From NCBI RefSeq assembly GCF_900100265.1, contig NZ_LT629696.1:1550001-1614000 (forward strand): a stretch of DNA of 64,000 nucleotides. Reading direction: 5' to 3'. The notes under the pieces were generated by a model. The model saw only the letters and a list, made by a program, of their open reading frames with translations, searched no databases and had not been told where the DNA came from. Source of the DNA: Leifsonia sp. 466MF. GTDB lineage: Bacteria; Actinomycetota; Actinomycetes; Actinomycetales; Microbacteriaceae. How positions within the stretch are numbered: position 1 is the stretch's first letter; the number at the start of each line of letters is the position of its first letter. Both the position numbers and the translations under genes were made by a program. This document shows, in pieces, positions 29,963 to 39,960 of this stretch.

Positions 29963-30713
29963 GGTTCTCGGGCACGTCGACGGCGGCATCCTTGTCCACG
30001 AAGAACACGGTCCGCTTGCGGCCCTTGGCACCCGCGACGGGGACCTCGGTGTAGCTGGCGCCGGCGAGGGCGAGACCGAGGGCACTGGCCTTGTCGGTGC
30101 CGGACAGCACGAGCCAGATGCGGTCGGAGGAGTTGATCACCGGGCGGGTGAGGCTCAGCCGCTGCGGCGGCGGCTTCGGCGAGTCGCGCTCGGCGATCAC
30201 CGACGCCTTCTCCTCGCGGATCCCCGGACGGTCCGGGAACAGCGACGCGATGTGGCCGTCCGGCCCGACGCCGAGGAAGGTGATGTCGAACTTCGGCACC
30301 GGCCAGCCCTCGTGGGCGAACGCCTCGAGCTCGGCCGCGTAGAGGCGGGCCGCCTCGTCGATGTCCGGGACCTCGTCCGACGACGGGAAGGGGTGCACGT
30401 TCTCCGGCGGGACCGCGATGTGGTCGAGCAGGGCCTCGCGGGCCTGGCGCTCGTTGCGGTCGGGGCTGTCACGCGGCACGAACCGCTCGTCTCCCCACCA
30501 GAAGTGCACCTTCGACCAGTCGATGGTGTCGCGGGCGGGGGAGGCGTTGACCGCCTCCAGCACCGCGATGCCCATCGTGCCGCCGGTGAGCGCGATGTTC
30601 GCCACCCCCAGATCGTCGAGGATGTCGATCGTCTTGGTGAGGAAGCGCGCGGCCACAGACGCGGTCAGAGCCTCCTTGTCGGGGTGAACGAGCACCCGCC
30701 GTTCGTTCGTCAT
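29943..30713 (-). CDS. pgl: 6-phosphogluconolactonase
   Basis: A 256-residue lactonase, second step of the oxidative pentose phosphate pathway, hydrolysing 6-phosphogluconolactone. It has the NagB-like fold with IALTGGTMGIAVLE near residue 40, WWGDERFVP near 72, and FLGVGPDGHIASLFP near 145 (the conserved GxxxDGHxASLFP). Its ATG overlaps the opcA TGA by four bases (ATGA). It is the last gene of tkt-tal-pgi-zwf-opcA-pgl. Confidence 0.96.
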   Translation of the reverse strand: MTNERRVLVHPDKEALTASVAARFLTKTIDILDDLGVANIALTGGTMGIAVLEAVNASPARDTIDWSKVHFWWGDERFVPRDSPDRNERQAREALLDHIAVPPENVHPFPSSDEVPDIDEAARLYAAELEAFAHEGWPVPKFDITFLGVGPDGHIASLFPDRPGIREEKASVIAERDSPKPPPQRLSLTRPVINSSDRIWLVLSGTDKASALGLALAGASYTEVPVAGAKGRKRTVFFVDKDAAVDVPENLIAPSY

Positions 30714-31672
30714 ACCCTGGCGCCTGCTCCTTCGTCGGAGGTCTCCAGCAGTGCGAGACCCTTGGTGATGACCTCGCCGTAGAGGTCGTCCGGGTCCAGC
30801 CTACGCAGTTCTTCCGCCAGGCAGTCCCGCAGGCTGCGGCGTGGCAGGGAGAGGTCGTGTGTGGGCTGGCCGGGCTGCGACAGGCGAGCGACGTTCGGGA
30901 CCTCGCGCCGCAGCTCGATCACGCCGGACGCGCGCTCCATCTTCACGCCGTGGATGCCGCCCGAGCCGATCGCGCGCGAGGCGAGGTCGTACTGCACGGG
31001 CACCTGCAGCTGGAGCCGCAGCCAGGCGGCGAGGAGCAGCGTGGACGGCGAGTCGGCCGCACCGGCCACGTCGACGGCCGTGATCGGCTCGTACGGCGGT
31101 TGGTCCAGCACCGCGGCGAGCTGCGCGCGCCACAGTGTCAGGCGCGTCCACGCGAAGTCCGTGTCACCGGGGGCGTAGGTCTTGCCCAGGTGGAACAGGA
31201 ACTCCTGCGGGTTCGGCTGCGCGGAGGCGTCGGTGATCCGCCGGGTCGCGATGCGGCCCAGGGGAGAGGTGGACGCCTTCTCGGGCGCGATGCCCGGCCA
31301 CCAGACCACCACGGGGGCGTCGGGGAGGAGCAGGCCGGTGACCAGTCCCTCCTCGTCGCTCGCCGTGTCGCCGTAAGCGCGGAGCACGATGACCTCGCTG
31401 GCCCCGGCGTCGCCGCCGACGCGGATCTGCGCGTCGAGTCGGCCGTCGCCGTTGTGGGTCCGCTCCTCCTCGGTCGACACCACGATCACGCGCATCGGGT
31501 GCTCGCGGGAGGCGTCGTTGGCGGCCTCGATGGCCTCCTCCTCCTGACCCAGGTGCGTCGCGATGATGAGCGTCAGGACGCGGCCGAGGGCGACGGCGCC
31601 GCCCTCCTCGCGGATCTTGACGAGCGCCTTCGAGATGTTGCTGACGGTCGTCGCGGGAAGGTCGACGATCAT
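30710..31672 (-). CDS. opcA: glucose-6-phosphate dehydrogenase assembly protein OpcA
   Basis: A 320-residue OpcA, needed in cyanobacteria and actinobacteria for assembly or redox activation of glucose-6-phosphate dehydrogenase. Recognisable are the start IVDLPATTVSNISKALVKIREEGGAVALGR and PDAPVVVWWPG in the middle. The ATG at 31672 overlaps the zwf TGA (ATGA) and has GGAGG upstream. An in-frame TTG at 31684 is not needed. It always sits next to zwf in actinobacteria, as here. Confidence 0.95.
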   Translation of the reverse strand: MIVDLPATTVSNISKALVKIREEGGAVALGRVLTLIIATHLGQEEEAIEAANDASREHPMRVIVVSTEEERTHNGDGRLDAQIRVGGDAGASEVIVLRAYGDTASDEEGLVTGLLLPDAPVVVWWPGIAPEKASTSPLGRIATRRITDASAQPNPQEFLFHLGKTYAPGDTDFAWTRLTLWRAQLAAVLDQPPYEPITAVDVAGAADSPSTLLLAAWLRLQLQVPVQYDLASRAIGSGGIHGVKMERASGVIELRREVPNVARLSQPGQPTHDLSLPRRSLRDCLAEELRRLDPDDLYGEVITKGLALLETSDEGAGARV

Positions 31673-33210
31673 GGACGCCTCCAAACGCGGCCGTCACGGG
31701 CGAGGAGCTCGTCGGCCGACTTCGGGCCCCAGGTTCCGGGGCGGTACTGCTCGGGCTGGCCCTGCGTGGCCCAGAAGTCCTCGATCGGGTCGAGGATCTT
31801 CCAGGAGAGCTCGACCTCCTCGTGGCGGGGGAACAGCGGCGGGTCGCCGAGCAGCACATCCAGGATGAGCCGCTCGTACGCCTCGGGGCTGGCCTCCGTG
31901 AAGGCGTGGCCGTAGCCGAAGTCCATGCTGACGTCGCGCACCTGCATGCCGGCGCCCGGGACCTTCGAGCCGAAGCGGATGGTCACACCCTCGTCGGGCT
32001 GGACGCGGATGACGAGCGCGTTCTGGCCGAGCGCGCTGGTCTGCGACTCCGCGAAGAGCTGCTGCGGAGCGCGCTTGAAGACGACCGCGATCTCGGTGAC
32101 GCGGCGGCCGAGGCGCTTGCCGGCGCGCAGGTAGAACGGGACGCCCGCCCACCGGCGGGTGCCGATCTCCAGCTTGATGGCCGCGTAGGTCTCCGTGGTG
32201 GAGTGCGGGTTCATCCCGTCCTCCTCCAGGAAGCCCGGGACCTTCTCGCCGCCCTGCCAGCCGGGGCCGTACTGTCCGCGGGCCGTCGACTTCGCGAGGT
32301 CCTTGGGCAGCCGGACGGCGGCGAGCACCTTCTCCTTCTCGGCGCGCAGGTCTGCGGCGTTGAACGAGATGGGCTCCTCCATCGCCGTGAGGGCGAGGAG
32401 CTGCAGCAGGTGGTTCTGGATGACGTCGCGCGCAGCGCCGATGCCGTCGTAGTAGCCGGCCCGGCCGCCTACGCCGATGTCCTCGGCCATGGTGATCTGC
32501 ACGTGGTCGACGTAGTTGGCGTTCCAGATCGGCTCGTACAGCTCGTTGGCGAAGCGCAGCGCCAGGATGTTCTGGACCGTCTCCTTGCCGAGGTAGTGGT
32601 CGATGCGGAACACCGAGTCCGGCGGGAACACCGTCTCCACGACCGCGTTCAGCTCGCGAGCCGACTGCAGGTCGTGGCCGAACGGCTTCTCGATGACGAC
32701 GCGCCGCCAGCCGTCGCCGGACTGGTCGGCGAGACCGGACCGCTTCAGCTGCTCGGTGACGATCGGGAACGCCTTCGGCGGGATGGACAGGTAGAACGCA
32801 TGGTTGCCCATGGTCCCGCGCTCCTTGTCCAGGTCTTCGACGGTCTGCTTGAGGCGCTGGAACGCCTCGTCATCGTCGAACTCTCCCGGGACGAAGCGGA
32901 TGCCCTGTGCGAGCTGCTGCCACACGTCGTCGTCGAACGGCGTGCGGGCGTACTGCTTGACCGCGTCGTACACGACCTTCTCGAAGTCCTGGTCCTCCCA
33001 GTCACGCCGGGCGAAGCCGACGAGAGAGAACCCGGGCGGCAGGAGGCCGCGGTTCGCGAGGTCGTACACCGCGGGCATCAGCTTCTTGCGCGACAGGTCG
33101 CCTGTCACACCGAAGATGATGAGGCTGCTGGGCCCCGCGATGCGATTCAGACGGCGGTCGGAGGGCAACCGCAGCGGGTTGAACTCCGGGGTGATTTCCA
33201 CCGGTGACAC
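31669..33210 (-). CDS. zwf: glucose-6-phosphate 1-dehydrogenase
   Basis: A 513-residue enzyme that oxidises glucose 6-phosphate to the lactone and makes NADPH. The nucleotide-binding start is IFGVTGDLSRKKLMPAVYDL and the active site RIDHYLGKETVQN. The GTG at 33210 is preceded by AAAGGAG nine bases upstream; an earlier in-frame start at 33267 would overlap pgi coding sequence and adds non-conserved residues. It lies 25 bases after pgi and overlaps opcA by four bases. Confidence 0.97.
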   Translation of the reverse strand: MSPVEITPEFNPLRLPSDRRLNRIAGPSSLIIFGVTGDLSRKKLMPAVYDLANRGLLPPGFSLVGFARRDWEDQDFEKVVYDAVKQYARTPFDDDVWQQLAQGIRFVPGEFDDDEAFQRLKQTVEDLDKERGTMGNHAFYLSIPPKAFPIVTEQLKRSGLADQSGDGWRRVVIEKPFGHDLQSARELNAVVETVFPPDSVFRIDHYLGKETVQNILALRFANELYEPIWNANYVDHVQITMAEDIGVGGRAGYYDGIGAARDVIQNHLLQLLALTAMEEPISFNAADLRAEKEKVLAAVRLPKDLAKSTARGQYGPGWQGGEKVPGFLEEDGMNPHSTTETYAAIKLEIGTRRWAGVPFYLRAGKRLGRRVTEIAVVFKRAPQQLFAESQTSALGQNALVIRVQPDEGVTIRFGSKVPGAGMQVRDVSMDFGYGHAFTEASPEAYERLILDVLLGDPPLFPRHEEVELSWKILDPIEDFWATQGQPEQYRPGTWGPKSADELLARDGRVWRRP

Positions 33211-33235
33211 GTGGGTGATCTCCTTTATCGACGGC

Positions 33236-34846
33236 TCAGTTGACGGCCTCGAACAGCGAGACGACATCCGCCTCGGGGTTCGTGAGGGTCAACGTCAGCA
33301 CCGGGCGGCCGTGCTCGCCGAGGACGCTGGCGTCGCCGGCGGCCTGGGCCTGGATGAGCTGCCCGAAGGTGAAGGGACGGCCGGGGATCTCGAGATCCTC
33401 GGAGGGCGTCGCCGTGATCTGCAGGAACACGCCGACCGCCGGACCGCCCTTGTGGAACTGACCCGTCGAGTGCAGGAAGCGCGGTCCCCAGCCGAAGGTG
33501 ACCGGGCGGTTCGCCTTCGCCGCCAGCAGGTCGCGGATGCCCGCGAGCTGGGGGAGCGCGAGGCGGTCCACGTAGGCCTGGACCGCGACGTAGCCGTCGG
33601 GTCCGAGCTGGGCGAGCAGGGCGTCCACGGCGGCGTCGAGGGTGCTCGCGTCGCCGAGGAAGGACCCGGTGGTGCGCACCTCGATGCCGCCCGCGGTGAA
33701 CGCGGGGGTGACGGGCTCCGGCCGGTTGTCGAGCAGCGAGCGGGCGGCGACCTTGGCGGCCTCCACATCCGGCTGGTCGAACGGGTTGATCCCGAGCAGG
33801 CGTCCGGCGACCGCGACCGCGTACTCCCAGACGATGAGCTGGGCGCCGAGGCTGCCGGAGACGAGGATCTCGCCCTCGTGACGGTCGGCCGGGAACAGGT
33901 GGTGCGCCTCGGCGTTCGCGACGAGGCGGACGACCTGGAGGTCGGCCGGCTTCGACTCGAGCTCGGGGGCGAGCTTGTCGAGCACGACCGGCAGCAGGCC
34001 GGTGCCCTCCTTGCCGGTGGACTCGGCGATCAGCTGCTCGGCCCAGTCGGCGAAGCCCACGATGTGGGTCCCGTCGGAGACGATGCCCAGCTTGTCCTTC
34101 AGCGGGCTGGTTCCGGCGATCGCGGCGCCGAGCACGAGGCCCGGGTTCTGCTCGTTGTCGACCGCGAGCTCGATGGATGTGGCATCCGCCTCGTCGAGGA
34201 GCTCGGAGATGTCGACGCCGGCGAGGCCGGAGGGGACGAGCCCGAACGCGGTGAGGGCCGAGTAGCGGCCGCCGACGTTCGGGTCGGCGTTGAACACGCG
34301 GTAGCCGGCCTCACGGGCGGACTGGTCGAGCGGCGAGCCCGGGTCGGTGACGACGACGATCCGCTCGCGCGGGTCGATGCCGGCGTCCTGGAACCACTTC
34401 TCGTAGACGCGCTTCTGGCTGTCCGTCTCGAGCGTCGAGCCCGACTTGGACGAGATGACCACCGCCGTGGCTTCCAGCCGGTCGCGGAGAGCCGAGAGCA
34501 CCTGACCCGGGTCGGTGGAGTCGAGCACGGTGAGCTCGGCCTCCGCCGTCCGGGCGATGACCTCCGGCGCGAGGGACGAGCCGCCCATGCCGCCGAGGAC
34601 GATGTGGTTCACGCCCTTGGCGTGCAGCTCGTCGCGCAGCGCGACGATCTCGGGCACGAGCGGGCGCGAGATGGCGACCGCTTCGGTCCAGCCGAGGCGC
34701 TTGCTCGCCTCGGCCTCGGCGGCCGGGCCCCAGAGGGCCGGGTCTTGGGCGGTGATGCCGGATGCCACCTTGTCGGCGACGAGCTGCGGCACCACGGTGC
34801 GGACGGCGTCGGCCGCCGCACCGGTGACGTGGATGCGGAACGTCAC
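33236..34846 (-). CDS. pgi: glucose-6-phosphate isomerase
   Basis: A 536-residue isomerase of the type that in some bacteria is fused to transaldolase. Sugar-phosphate-binding motifs are [17 protein letters not shown] (about residue 75), [10 protein letters not shown] (about 125) and [13 protein letters not shown]. It converts glucose 6-phosphate to fructose 6-phosphate, linking the two branches of the pathway. The GTG start overlaps the tal TGA by four bases (GTGA), so it is coupled to tal. It differs from the better-known 550-residue PGI with LSVGxR signatures; I did not see another pgi in the window. Confidence 0.93.
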   Translation of the reverse strand: MTFRIHVTGAAADAVRTVVPQLVADKVASGITAQDPALWGPAAEAEASKRLGWTEAVAISRPLVPEIVALRDELHAKGVNHIVLGGMGGSSLAPEVIARTAEAELTVLDSTDPGQVLSALRDRLEATAVVISSKSGSTLETDSQKRVYEKWFQDAGIDPRERIVVVTDPGSPLDQSAREAGYRVFNADPNVGGRYSALTAFGLVPSGLAGVDISELLDEADATSIELAVDNEQNPGLVLGAAIAGTSPLKDKLGIVSDGTHIVGFADWAEQLIAESTGKEGTGLLPVVLDKLAPELESKPADLQVVRLVANAEAHHLFPADRHEGEILVSGSLGAQLIVWEYAVAVAGRLLGINPFDQPDVEAAKVAARSLLDNRPEPVTPAFTAGGIEVRTTGSFLGDASTLDAAVDALLAQLGPDGYVAVQAYVDRLALPQLAGIRDLLAAKANRPVTFGWGPRFLHSTGQFHKGGPAVGVFLQITATPSEDLEIPGRPFTFGQLIQAQAAGDASVLGEHGRPVLTLTLTNPEADVVSLFEAVN

Positions 34847-35973
34847 TTGGCGGCTCCCTCGAGGGCGTTCTTCACGGTCTCGACGAGCTCGCCCCACGAG
34901 ACGTTGAACTTCTCGACGCCTTCGCGCTCGAGGGTCTCGGTCACGTCGTCGTAGCTGATGCCGAGGTCGGCCAGCTTGTTGAGCACGTCGTTCGACTCGG
35001 CGTAGGTGCCGGTGACGGTGTCGCCGGTGATGTGGCCGTGGTCGAAGGTCGCGTCCAGCGTCTTCTCGGGCATCGTGTTGACGACGTTCGGGGCGACGAG
35101 CGCCTCGACGTACAGCGTGTCGGGCAGGCTCGGGTCCTTCACACCGGTGGAGGCCCACAGCGGGCGCTGCTCGTTGGCGCCGGCCTCGACGAGGAGCTTC
35201 GCGCGCTCGGTGGCGAACTGCTGCTCGTACACCTCGTAGGCGAGGCGTGCGTTGGCGATGCCGGCCTTGCTCTTGAGGCCCTCGGCCTCGTCCGTGCCGA
35301 TCGCGCTGAGGCGCTTGTCCACCTCGGTGTCGACGCGCGAGACGAAGAACGAGGCGACCGAGTGGATGCCGGAGAGGTCGATGCCCGCCGCCTTGGCCTT
35401 CTCGAGGCCGGTGAGGTAGGCGTTGATGACCTCGCGGTAGCGCTCGAGGCTGAAGATCAGCGTCACGTTGACGCTGATGCCGGCCGCGATGGTCTCCGTG
35501 ATGGCCTCGAGGCCCTCGACCGTCGCCGGGATCTTGATCATGACGTTCGGCTTCTGGATCTTGTCCGCGAGCTTCTTCGCGGCCTCGATGGTGGCCTTCG
35601 TGTCGCGGGCGAGCCCCGGGGCGACCTCGATGGACACGCGGCCGCCGACGCCGTTCGAGCGCTCGTAGACGCTGTGGAAGATGTCGCTCGCCTTGGCGAC
35701 GTCGTCGGTGGTGATCTCGAAGATCGCGTCGTCGACGTCCACACCGGCGGCGGCGAGCTGGCGGACCTGCTCGTCGTAGGCCTCGCCCTTGGCGAGGGCG
35801 GCGGCGAAGATCGTCGGGTTCGTGGTCACGCCGACCACGTTCTTCTCGGCGATCAGCTTCTCGAGGTTGCCCGTGTTGATGCGCTCACGCGACAGGTCGT
35901 CCAGCCAGATGCTGACGCCCGCTGCGGACAGTGCGGCCGTGGGGGTCGCGGCGGTGGCGGTTGTGTCGGTCAT
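34843..35973 (-). CDS. tal: transaldolase
   Basis: A 376-residue TIM-barrel enzyme of the non-oxidative pentose phosphate pathway, moving a three-carbon unit from sedoheptulose 7-phosphate. [13 protein letters not shown] is near residue 48, the Schiff-base Lys lies in [12 protein letters not shown] (about residue 147), and [10 protein letters not shown] is replaced by [17 protein letters not shown] Thr/Ala-rich N-terminal tail of about 15 residues precedes the domain. The start lies 28 bases after tkt. pgi overlaps its 3' end. Confidence 0.97.
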   Translation of the reverse strand: MTDTTATAATPTAALSAAGVSIWLDDLSRERINTGNLEKLIAEKNVVGVTTNPTIFAAALAKGEAYDEQVRQLAAAGVDVDDAIFEITTDDVAKASDIFHSVYERSNGVGGRVSIEVAPGLARDTKATIEAAKKLADKIQKPNVMIKIPATVEGLEAITETIAAGISVNVTLIFSLERYREVINAYLTGLEKAKAAGIDLSGIHSVASFFVSRVDTEVDKRLSAIGTDEAEGLKSKAGIANARLAYEVYEQQFATERAKLLVEAGANEQRPLWASTGVKDPSLPDTLYVEALVAPNVVNTMPEKTLDATFDHGHITGDTVTGTYAESNDVLNKLADLGISYDDVTETLEREGVEKFNVSWGELVETVKNALEGAAK

Positions 35974-36001
35974 TTTCTCTTATCTCCTCTTGTGCCCGCG
36001 C

Positions 36002-38095
36002 TCAGAGCGACGCGAGCGATTCCTTCGCTGCGGACACGGCGTGCTCGGTGGTCATACCGAACTCGCGGAACAGCGTCTTGTAGTCGGCCGAGGCACCGAA
36101 GTGCTCGATCGAGACGCTCCGGCCGTGGTCGCCGACGATCTTGTCCCAGGCGAGCGCCGCGCCGGCCTCGATCGAGACGCGGGCCTTGACGGCCGCGGGG
36201 AGCACCTTCTCGCGGTACTCGGCGGGCTGCTCGGCGAACCACTCGAGGCTCGGGGCGGAGACGACGCGGGCGTTGATGCCCTCGCCGCGCAGCTCCTCGC
36301 GGGCCTCCAGCGCGATCTGCACCTCGGAGCCGGTCGCGATGAAGATCACGTCCGGCGTGCCGCCCGGCGCCTCGGCCAGGATGTACGCGCCCTTCGCGAC
36401 GTTCTTGGCCGACGCGAGGGTGTCGCCCTCGGCGTCGCCGTCTCCGCGCTCGAACACCGGGATGTTCTGGCGGGTCAGCGCGATGCCGGCCGGGCCGTTG
36501 CGGCGCTCCAGCATGGTCTTCCAGGCCCAGGCGACCTCGTTGGCGTCGCCGGGGCGGACGACCGTGAAGTTGGGGATGGCGCGCAGCGTCGAGAGCTGCT
36601 CGATCGGCTGGTGGGTGGGGCCGTCCTCGCCCAGCGCGACGGAGTCGTGCGTCCAGACGAAGATCGACGGGATGTTCATGAGGGCGGACAGTCGGAGCGA
36701 CGGGCGCTGGTAGTCGCTGAAGATTAGGAACGTGCCGCCGAACGGACGGGTCGGTCCGTGCAGGACGATGCCGTTCAGGATGGCCGCCATGGCGTGCTCG
36801 CGGATGCCGAAGTGCAGCACGCGTCCGTACGGGTTGCCGGTCCACTCGTGCGTCGAGCGCTCGGTGGGCACGAACGATGCTGCGCTCTCGATGGTCGTGT
36901 TGTTCGACTCCGCCAGGTCGGCCGAGCCGCCCCACAGCTCCGGCATGACCGGCGCGATGGCGTTGAGCACCTTGCCGCTCGCGGCGCGGGTGGAGACGTC
37001 CTTGCCCGGCTCGAACACGGGAAGCGCGCTCTCCAGCTCCTCCGGCGCGGCGCCGCTCAGCAGGCGGTCGAGCAGCTGTTTGCGCTCGGGGTTCGCCTCG
37101 GCCCAGGCGTCGAAGCCCTTCTGCCACTCGGCGCGCTCCTCGGCACCGCGCTGGATGGCCTTGCGCGTGTGCTCGATGACCTCGTCGGCGACCTCGAAGG
37201 TCTGCTCGGGGTCGAAACCGAGCACCCCCTTGACGGCGCGGAGCTCGTCGGCGCCCAGGGCGGAGCCGTGGATCTTGCCGGTGTTCTGCTTCTTCGGGGC
37301 CGGCCAGCCGATGATGGTCTTGAGGATGATCAGCGACGGCTTGTCCGTGACGGCCTTCGCGTTCTCGATCGCCTGGTAGAGCTCCTCGACGTCCTCCTGG
37401 TAGACGCCGGTCTTCTTCCAGTCGACGACCTGCACGTCCCAGTGGTACGCCTCGTAGCGCGCCTTCACGTCCTCGGTGAAGGCGATGTCGGTGTCGTCCT
37501 CGATCGAGATCTGGTTGCTGTCGTAGATCGCGATCAGGTTGCCGAGCTCCTGGTGGCCGGCGAGCGACGAGGCCTCGGAGCTGACGCCCTCCTCGAGGTC
37601 GCCGTCGGAGGCGATCACGTAGATGTGGTGGTCGAACGGGCTGGTGCCGGGGGCCGCGTCCGGATCGAACAGGCCGCGTTCGAAACGCTGCGCATAAGCG
37701 AAACCGACGGCGGAGGAGATGCCCTGGCCCAGGGGGCCGGTGGTGATCTCCACGCCGTCGGTGTGTCCGTACTCGGGGTGGCCGGGGGTGAGGGAGCCCC
37801 ACGTGCGCAGCTTCTTGAGGTCGTCGAGCTCGAGACCGTAGCCGCCCAGATAGAGCTGGACGTACTGGGTCAGGGACGAGTGGCCCGCCGAGAGGATGAA
37901 GCGGTCGCGACCGAGCCAGTGCTGGTCGCGCGGGTCGCGGCGCATCACCTTCTGGAACAGCAGGTAGGCCGCGGGGGCGAGGCTCATGGCGGTGCCGGGA
38001 TGCCCGTTGCCCACCTTCTCCACCGCGTCGGCCGCGAGAACGCGAGCCGTGTCTACTGCCTTGTTGTCAATGGGATCCCACTGCAGTGCTGCCAC
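36002..38095 (-). CDS. tkt: transketolase
   Basis: A 697-residue thiamin-diphosphate enzyme that moves two-carbon units between sugar phosphates. Visible are VEKVGNGHPGTAMSLAP near the N-terminus, the cofactor motif SDGDLEEGVSSEA ending in YDSNQ, and the pyrimidine domain with RPFGGTFLIFSDY. The GTG at 38095 gives the family-typical start (VAALQWDPIDN) with GAAGGG eleven bases upstream; an upstream Val is GTC and cannot start. It heads the six-gene pentose-phosphate operon. Confidence 0.97.
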   Translation of the reverse strand: MAALQWDPIDNKAVDTARVLAADAVEKVGNGHPGTAMSLAPAAYLLFQKVMRRDPRDQHWLGRDRFILSAGHSSLTQYVQLYLGGYGLELDDLKKLRTWGSLTPGHPEYGHTDGVEITTGPLGQGISSAVGFAYAQRFERGLFDPDAAPGTSPFDHHIYVIASDGDLEEGVSSEASSLAGHQELGNLIAIYDSNQISIEDDTDIAFTEDVKARYEAYHWDVQVVDWKKTGVYQEDVEELYQAIENAKAVTDKPSLIILKTIIGWPAPKKQNTGKIHGSALGADELRAVKGVLGFDPEQTFEVADEVIEHTRKAIQRGAEERAEWQKGFDAWAEANPERKQLLDRLLSGAAPEELESALPVFEPGKDVSTRAASGKVLNAIAPVMPELWGGSADLAESNNTTIESAASFVPTERSTHEWTGNPYGRVLHFGIREHAMAAILNGIVLHGPTRPFGGTFLIFSDYQRPSLRLSALMNIPSIFVWTHDSVALGEDGPTHQPIEQLSTLRAIPNFTVVRPGDANEVAWAWKTMLERRNGPAGIALTRQNIPVFERGDGDAEGDTLASAKNVAKGAYILAEAPGGTPDVIFIATGSEVQIALEAREELRGEGINARVVSAPSLEWFAEQPAEYREKVLPAAVKARVSIEAGAALAWDKIVGDHGRSVSIEHFGASADYKTLFREFGMTTEHAVSAAKESLASL

Positions 38096-38254
38096 GTGAA
38101 AACTGACCCTTCGTAGATGTGGTGAGGGTCGTCGTGGAACCCGCACCGGTTGAGGTAGTGCGCGCCGTGGACGTCATCGGCGCCGAGCCATTCCTCCGTC
38201 ACCGTCCTACAAAGAGTGCGGCCGGAACAGGGCTTCGGCTGGCGAGCATCTCCA

Positions 38255-38260
38255 AGTATA
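38255..38260 (-). promoter_or_regulatory. -10 box of the tkt operon
   Basis: TATACT on the minus strand is a close sigma-70 match; no clear -35 is seen at 17 bases. Confidence 0.45.
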
Positions 38261-38351
38261 GGTAACGCGCAAGAAACATGGGGTGTTCCCTCAGACGGTT
38301 GTGTCACAGGCGGACACGGGGTAGTCGGGTGGCCCGGTCCTCGACGTGACG

Positions 38352-38357
38352 TAGAAT
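38352..38357 (+). promoter_or_regulatory. -10 box of ctaB
   Basis: TAGAAT, 42 bases before the ctaB ATG, with a GAGGAG ribosome-binding site downstream. Confidence 0.5.
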
Positions 38358-38399
38358 CGGATACCGTCTGAGTACATCGCCGACACATCACGAGGAGCA

Positions 38400-39320
38400 A
38401 TGGACGTCGCTGTAGAGAGCCGTGTCGAACCGGGCCGCATCGGCGTCGCTCGCAAGGTGAAGGCGTACGTCGCCCTCACCAAACCGCGGGTGGTCGAGCT
38501 CCTGCTGGTCACCACGGTCCCGACGATGATCCTCGCGGCGAACGGCATCCCGAACCTGTGGCTGGTGCTCGCCACGGTCGTCGGCGGCTACATGAGCGCT
38601 GGCTCCGCCGGCGCGTTCAACTGCTACATCGACCGCGACATCGACCGCGTGATGCGCCGGACGAAGAACCGCCCGCTCGTCACCGGCGAGCTGTCCGACC
38701 GCGAGGCGCTGGTCTTCGCCTGGGCTCTGGGCATCGCCTCCGTGGTGGTGCTGGGCTTCTTCACCAACTGGCTCGCCGCCGGGCTGTCCGTCGCGGCCAT
38801 CCTGCTCTACGTCGTCTTCTACACGCTGATCCTGAAGCGCCGGACCCCGCAGAACATCGTCTGGGGCGGCGTCGCCGGCTGCATGCCCGTGCTGATCGGC
38901 TGGGCGGCCGTGACCGGCTCCCTCGACTGGGCGCCGTTCATCCTGTTCGGCATCATCTTCCTGTGGACGCCGCCGCACTACTGGCCGCTGTCGATGAAGT
39001 ACCGCTCGGACTACCAGGAGGCCGGTGTCCCGATGCTCGCGGTCGTCCGCGGTCGTGCCGTCGTCGGCCTGCAGGTCATCCTGTACGCCTGGGCGATGGT
39101 CGCGTGCTCGCTGCTGCTGATCCCGGTCGCGCACATGGGGCTCCTGTACACGGCCGTCTCCCTGGTGGCCGGCGGCTGGTTCATCTACGAGTCGCACCGC
39201 CTGTACAACCTGGCGATCCGTCACGAGACGGTGTCGCCGATGCGCGTGTTCCACGGTTCGATCGCGTACCTGACGCTGATCTTCCTCGCCGTCGCGATCG
39301 ACCCGCTGCTGCCGTTCTGA
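38400..39320 (+). CDS. ctaB: protoheme IX farnesyltransferase (heme O synthase)
   Basis: A 306-residue polytopic enzyme that adds the farnesyl group to heme B, giving heme O for cytochrome oxidase. About nine membrane helices are visible. The prenyl-diphosphate site is [23 protein letters not shown] (about residues 76-98), and the second loop contains [23 protein letters not shown]. The ATG follows CGAGGAGCA. In this family of genomes it faces ctaA, the next enzyme, nearby; here a GNAT gene and an inserted two-gene module lie between them. Confidence 0.97.
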   Translation: MDVAVESRVEPGRIGVARKVKAYVALTKPRVVELLLVTTVPTMILAANGIPNLWLVLATVVGGYMSAGSAGAFNCYIDRDIDRVMRRTKNRPLVTGELSDREALVFAWALGIASVVVLGFFTNWLAAGLSVAAILLYVVFYTLILKRRTPQNIVWGGVAGCMPVLIGWAAVTGSLDWAPFILFGIIFLWTPPHYWPLSMKYRSDYQEAGVPMLAVVRGRAVVGLQVILYAWAMVACSLLLIPVAHMGLLYTAVSLVAGGWFIYESHRLYNLAIRHETVSPMRVFHGSIAYLTLIFLAVAIDPLLPF

Positions 39321-39378
39321 TCGTCGGCCGGACACGCGTTCGGCCCGAAAAGTCGTGCCATGAGGCCCTCTCCGGCTC

Positions 39379-39384
39379 TACCAT
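39379..39384 (+). promoter_or_regulatory. -10 box of the GNAT gene, leaderless
   Basis: TACCAT ends six bases before the ATG at 39391. Confidence 0.35.
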
Positions 39385-39390
39385 GTGCGC

Positions 39391-39960
39391 ATGACGGCAC
39401 CGGTGCTGACCCTGCGTCTGACGACGCCCCGCCTCGTGCTGGACGTGCCGACGGACGACGACATCCCGGACGTGCTGGAAGCCTGCCAGGACGTCGAGAC
39501 GCAGCGGTGGGTGCCCCTCCCGTCGCCGTACACGCGTGAGAGCGCGGAGTTCTTCGTGCGCAGCTACTGCCCGCACGGCCTGGCGAGCCGCCGGTACACG
39601 GTCTGGGCGCTGCACGCGCGCGGCGGCGGCCGCCTCCTCGGAGCGCTGGAGGTCCGCAAGGACGAGCGCGCCGGGTCGGCCTCCCTCGGCTGCTGGTCCG
39701 GCCCCTGGGCGCGCGGGCAGGGCTACATGCGGGAGGCGCTCGGAGCCGTCGCCCGCTACGCGCTCGACCCCGATGGGCTGGGATTCGACCGGCTGAACTG
39801 GGAATACGTGCCCGGCAACGAGTCCAGCAGGCGTCTGGCGGAGGCTGCGGGCTTCGGCTTCGGCGACGGGATGCGCACGGTCGTCAGCCTGCACGGAGAG
39901 ACGCGCGAGGCGCGCGTCGGCCGGCTAGGCCGCGACGACGTCCGCCGTTCGCACCCCTAG
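39391..39960 (+). CDS. GNAT-family N-acetyltransferase (RimJ/RimL type) with an altered C-terminus
   Basis: A 189-residue acetyltransferase of the RimJ/RimL-like type. The opening LRLTTPRLVLDVPTDDDIPDVLEACQD is typical, and the acetyl-CoA-binding region is GPWARGQGYMREALGAVARYAL (about residues 108-130), followed by WEYVPGNESSRRLAEAAGF. The substrate is unknown. The last codons lie in the first copy of a 37-bp direct repeat, after which four residues (RSHP) precede a TAG inside a CTAG shared with the opposing TPR gene. In the second repeat copy the same frame would end two codons on at a TGA, so this tail looks like the product of an insertion. Confidence 0.85.
   Translation: MTAPVLTLRLTTPRLVLDVPTDDDIPDVLEACQDVETQRWVPLPSPYTRESAEFFVRSYCPHGLASRRYTVWALHARGGGRLLGALEVRKDERAGSASLGCWSGPWARGQGYMREALGAVARYALDPDGLGFDRLNWEYVPGNESSRRLAEAAGFGFGDGMRTVVSLHGETREARVGRLGRDDVRRSHP
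39909..39945 (+). repeat. 37-bp perfect direct repeat, copy 1
   Basis: Identical over 37 bases to 42312-42348. It begins GGCGCGCGTCGGCCGG and ends CGACGACGTCCGC. The flanking base differs on each side. It lies in the 3' end of the GNAT gene. Confidence 0.97.

Larger units (their letters stand above)
38096..38399. other. divergent tkt/ctaB intergenic region
   Basis: A 304-base region with no convincing gene. It holds a minus-strand -10 box (TATACT, 38255-38260) that would give tkt a leader of about 150 bases, and a plus-strand TAGAAT (38352-38357) for ctaB. No operator palindrome or riboswitch is recognised in the tkt leader. Confidence 0.6.

Noticed and set aside
38053..38400. Small minus-strand open frame covering the tkt-ctaB gap
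   Set aside because: It overlaps the start of tkt in another frame, contains the tkt promoter, and its Cys/His-rich sequence has no recognisable domain.
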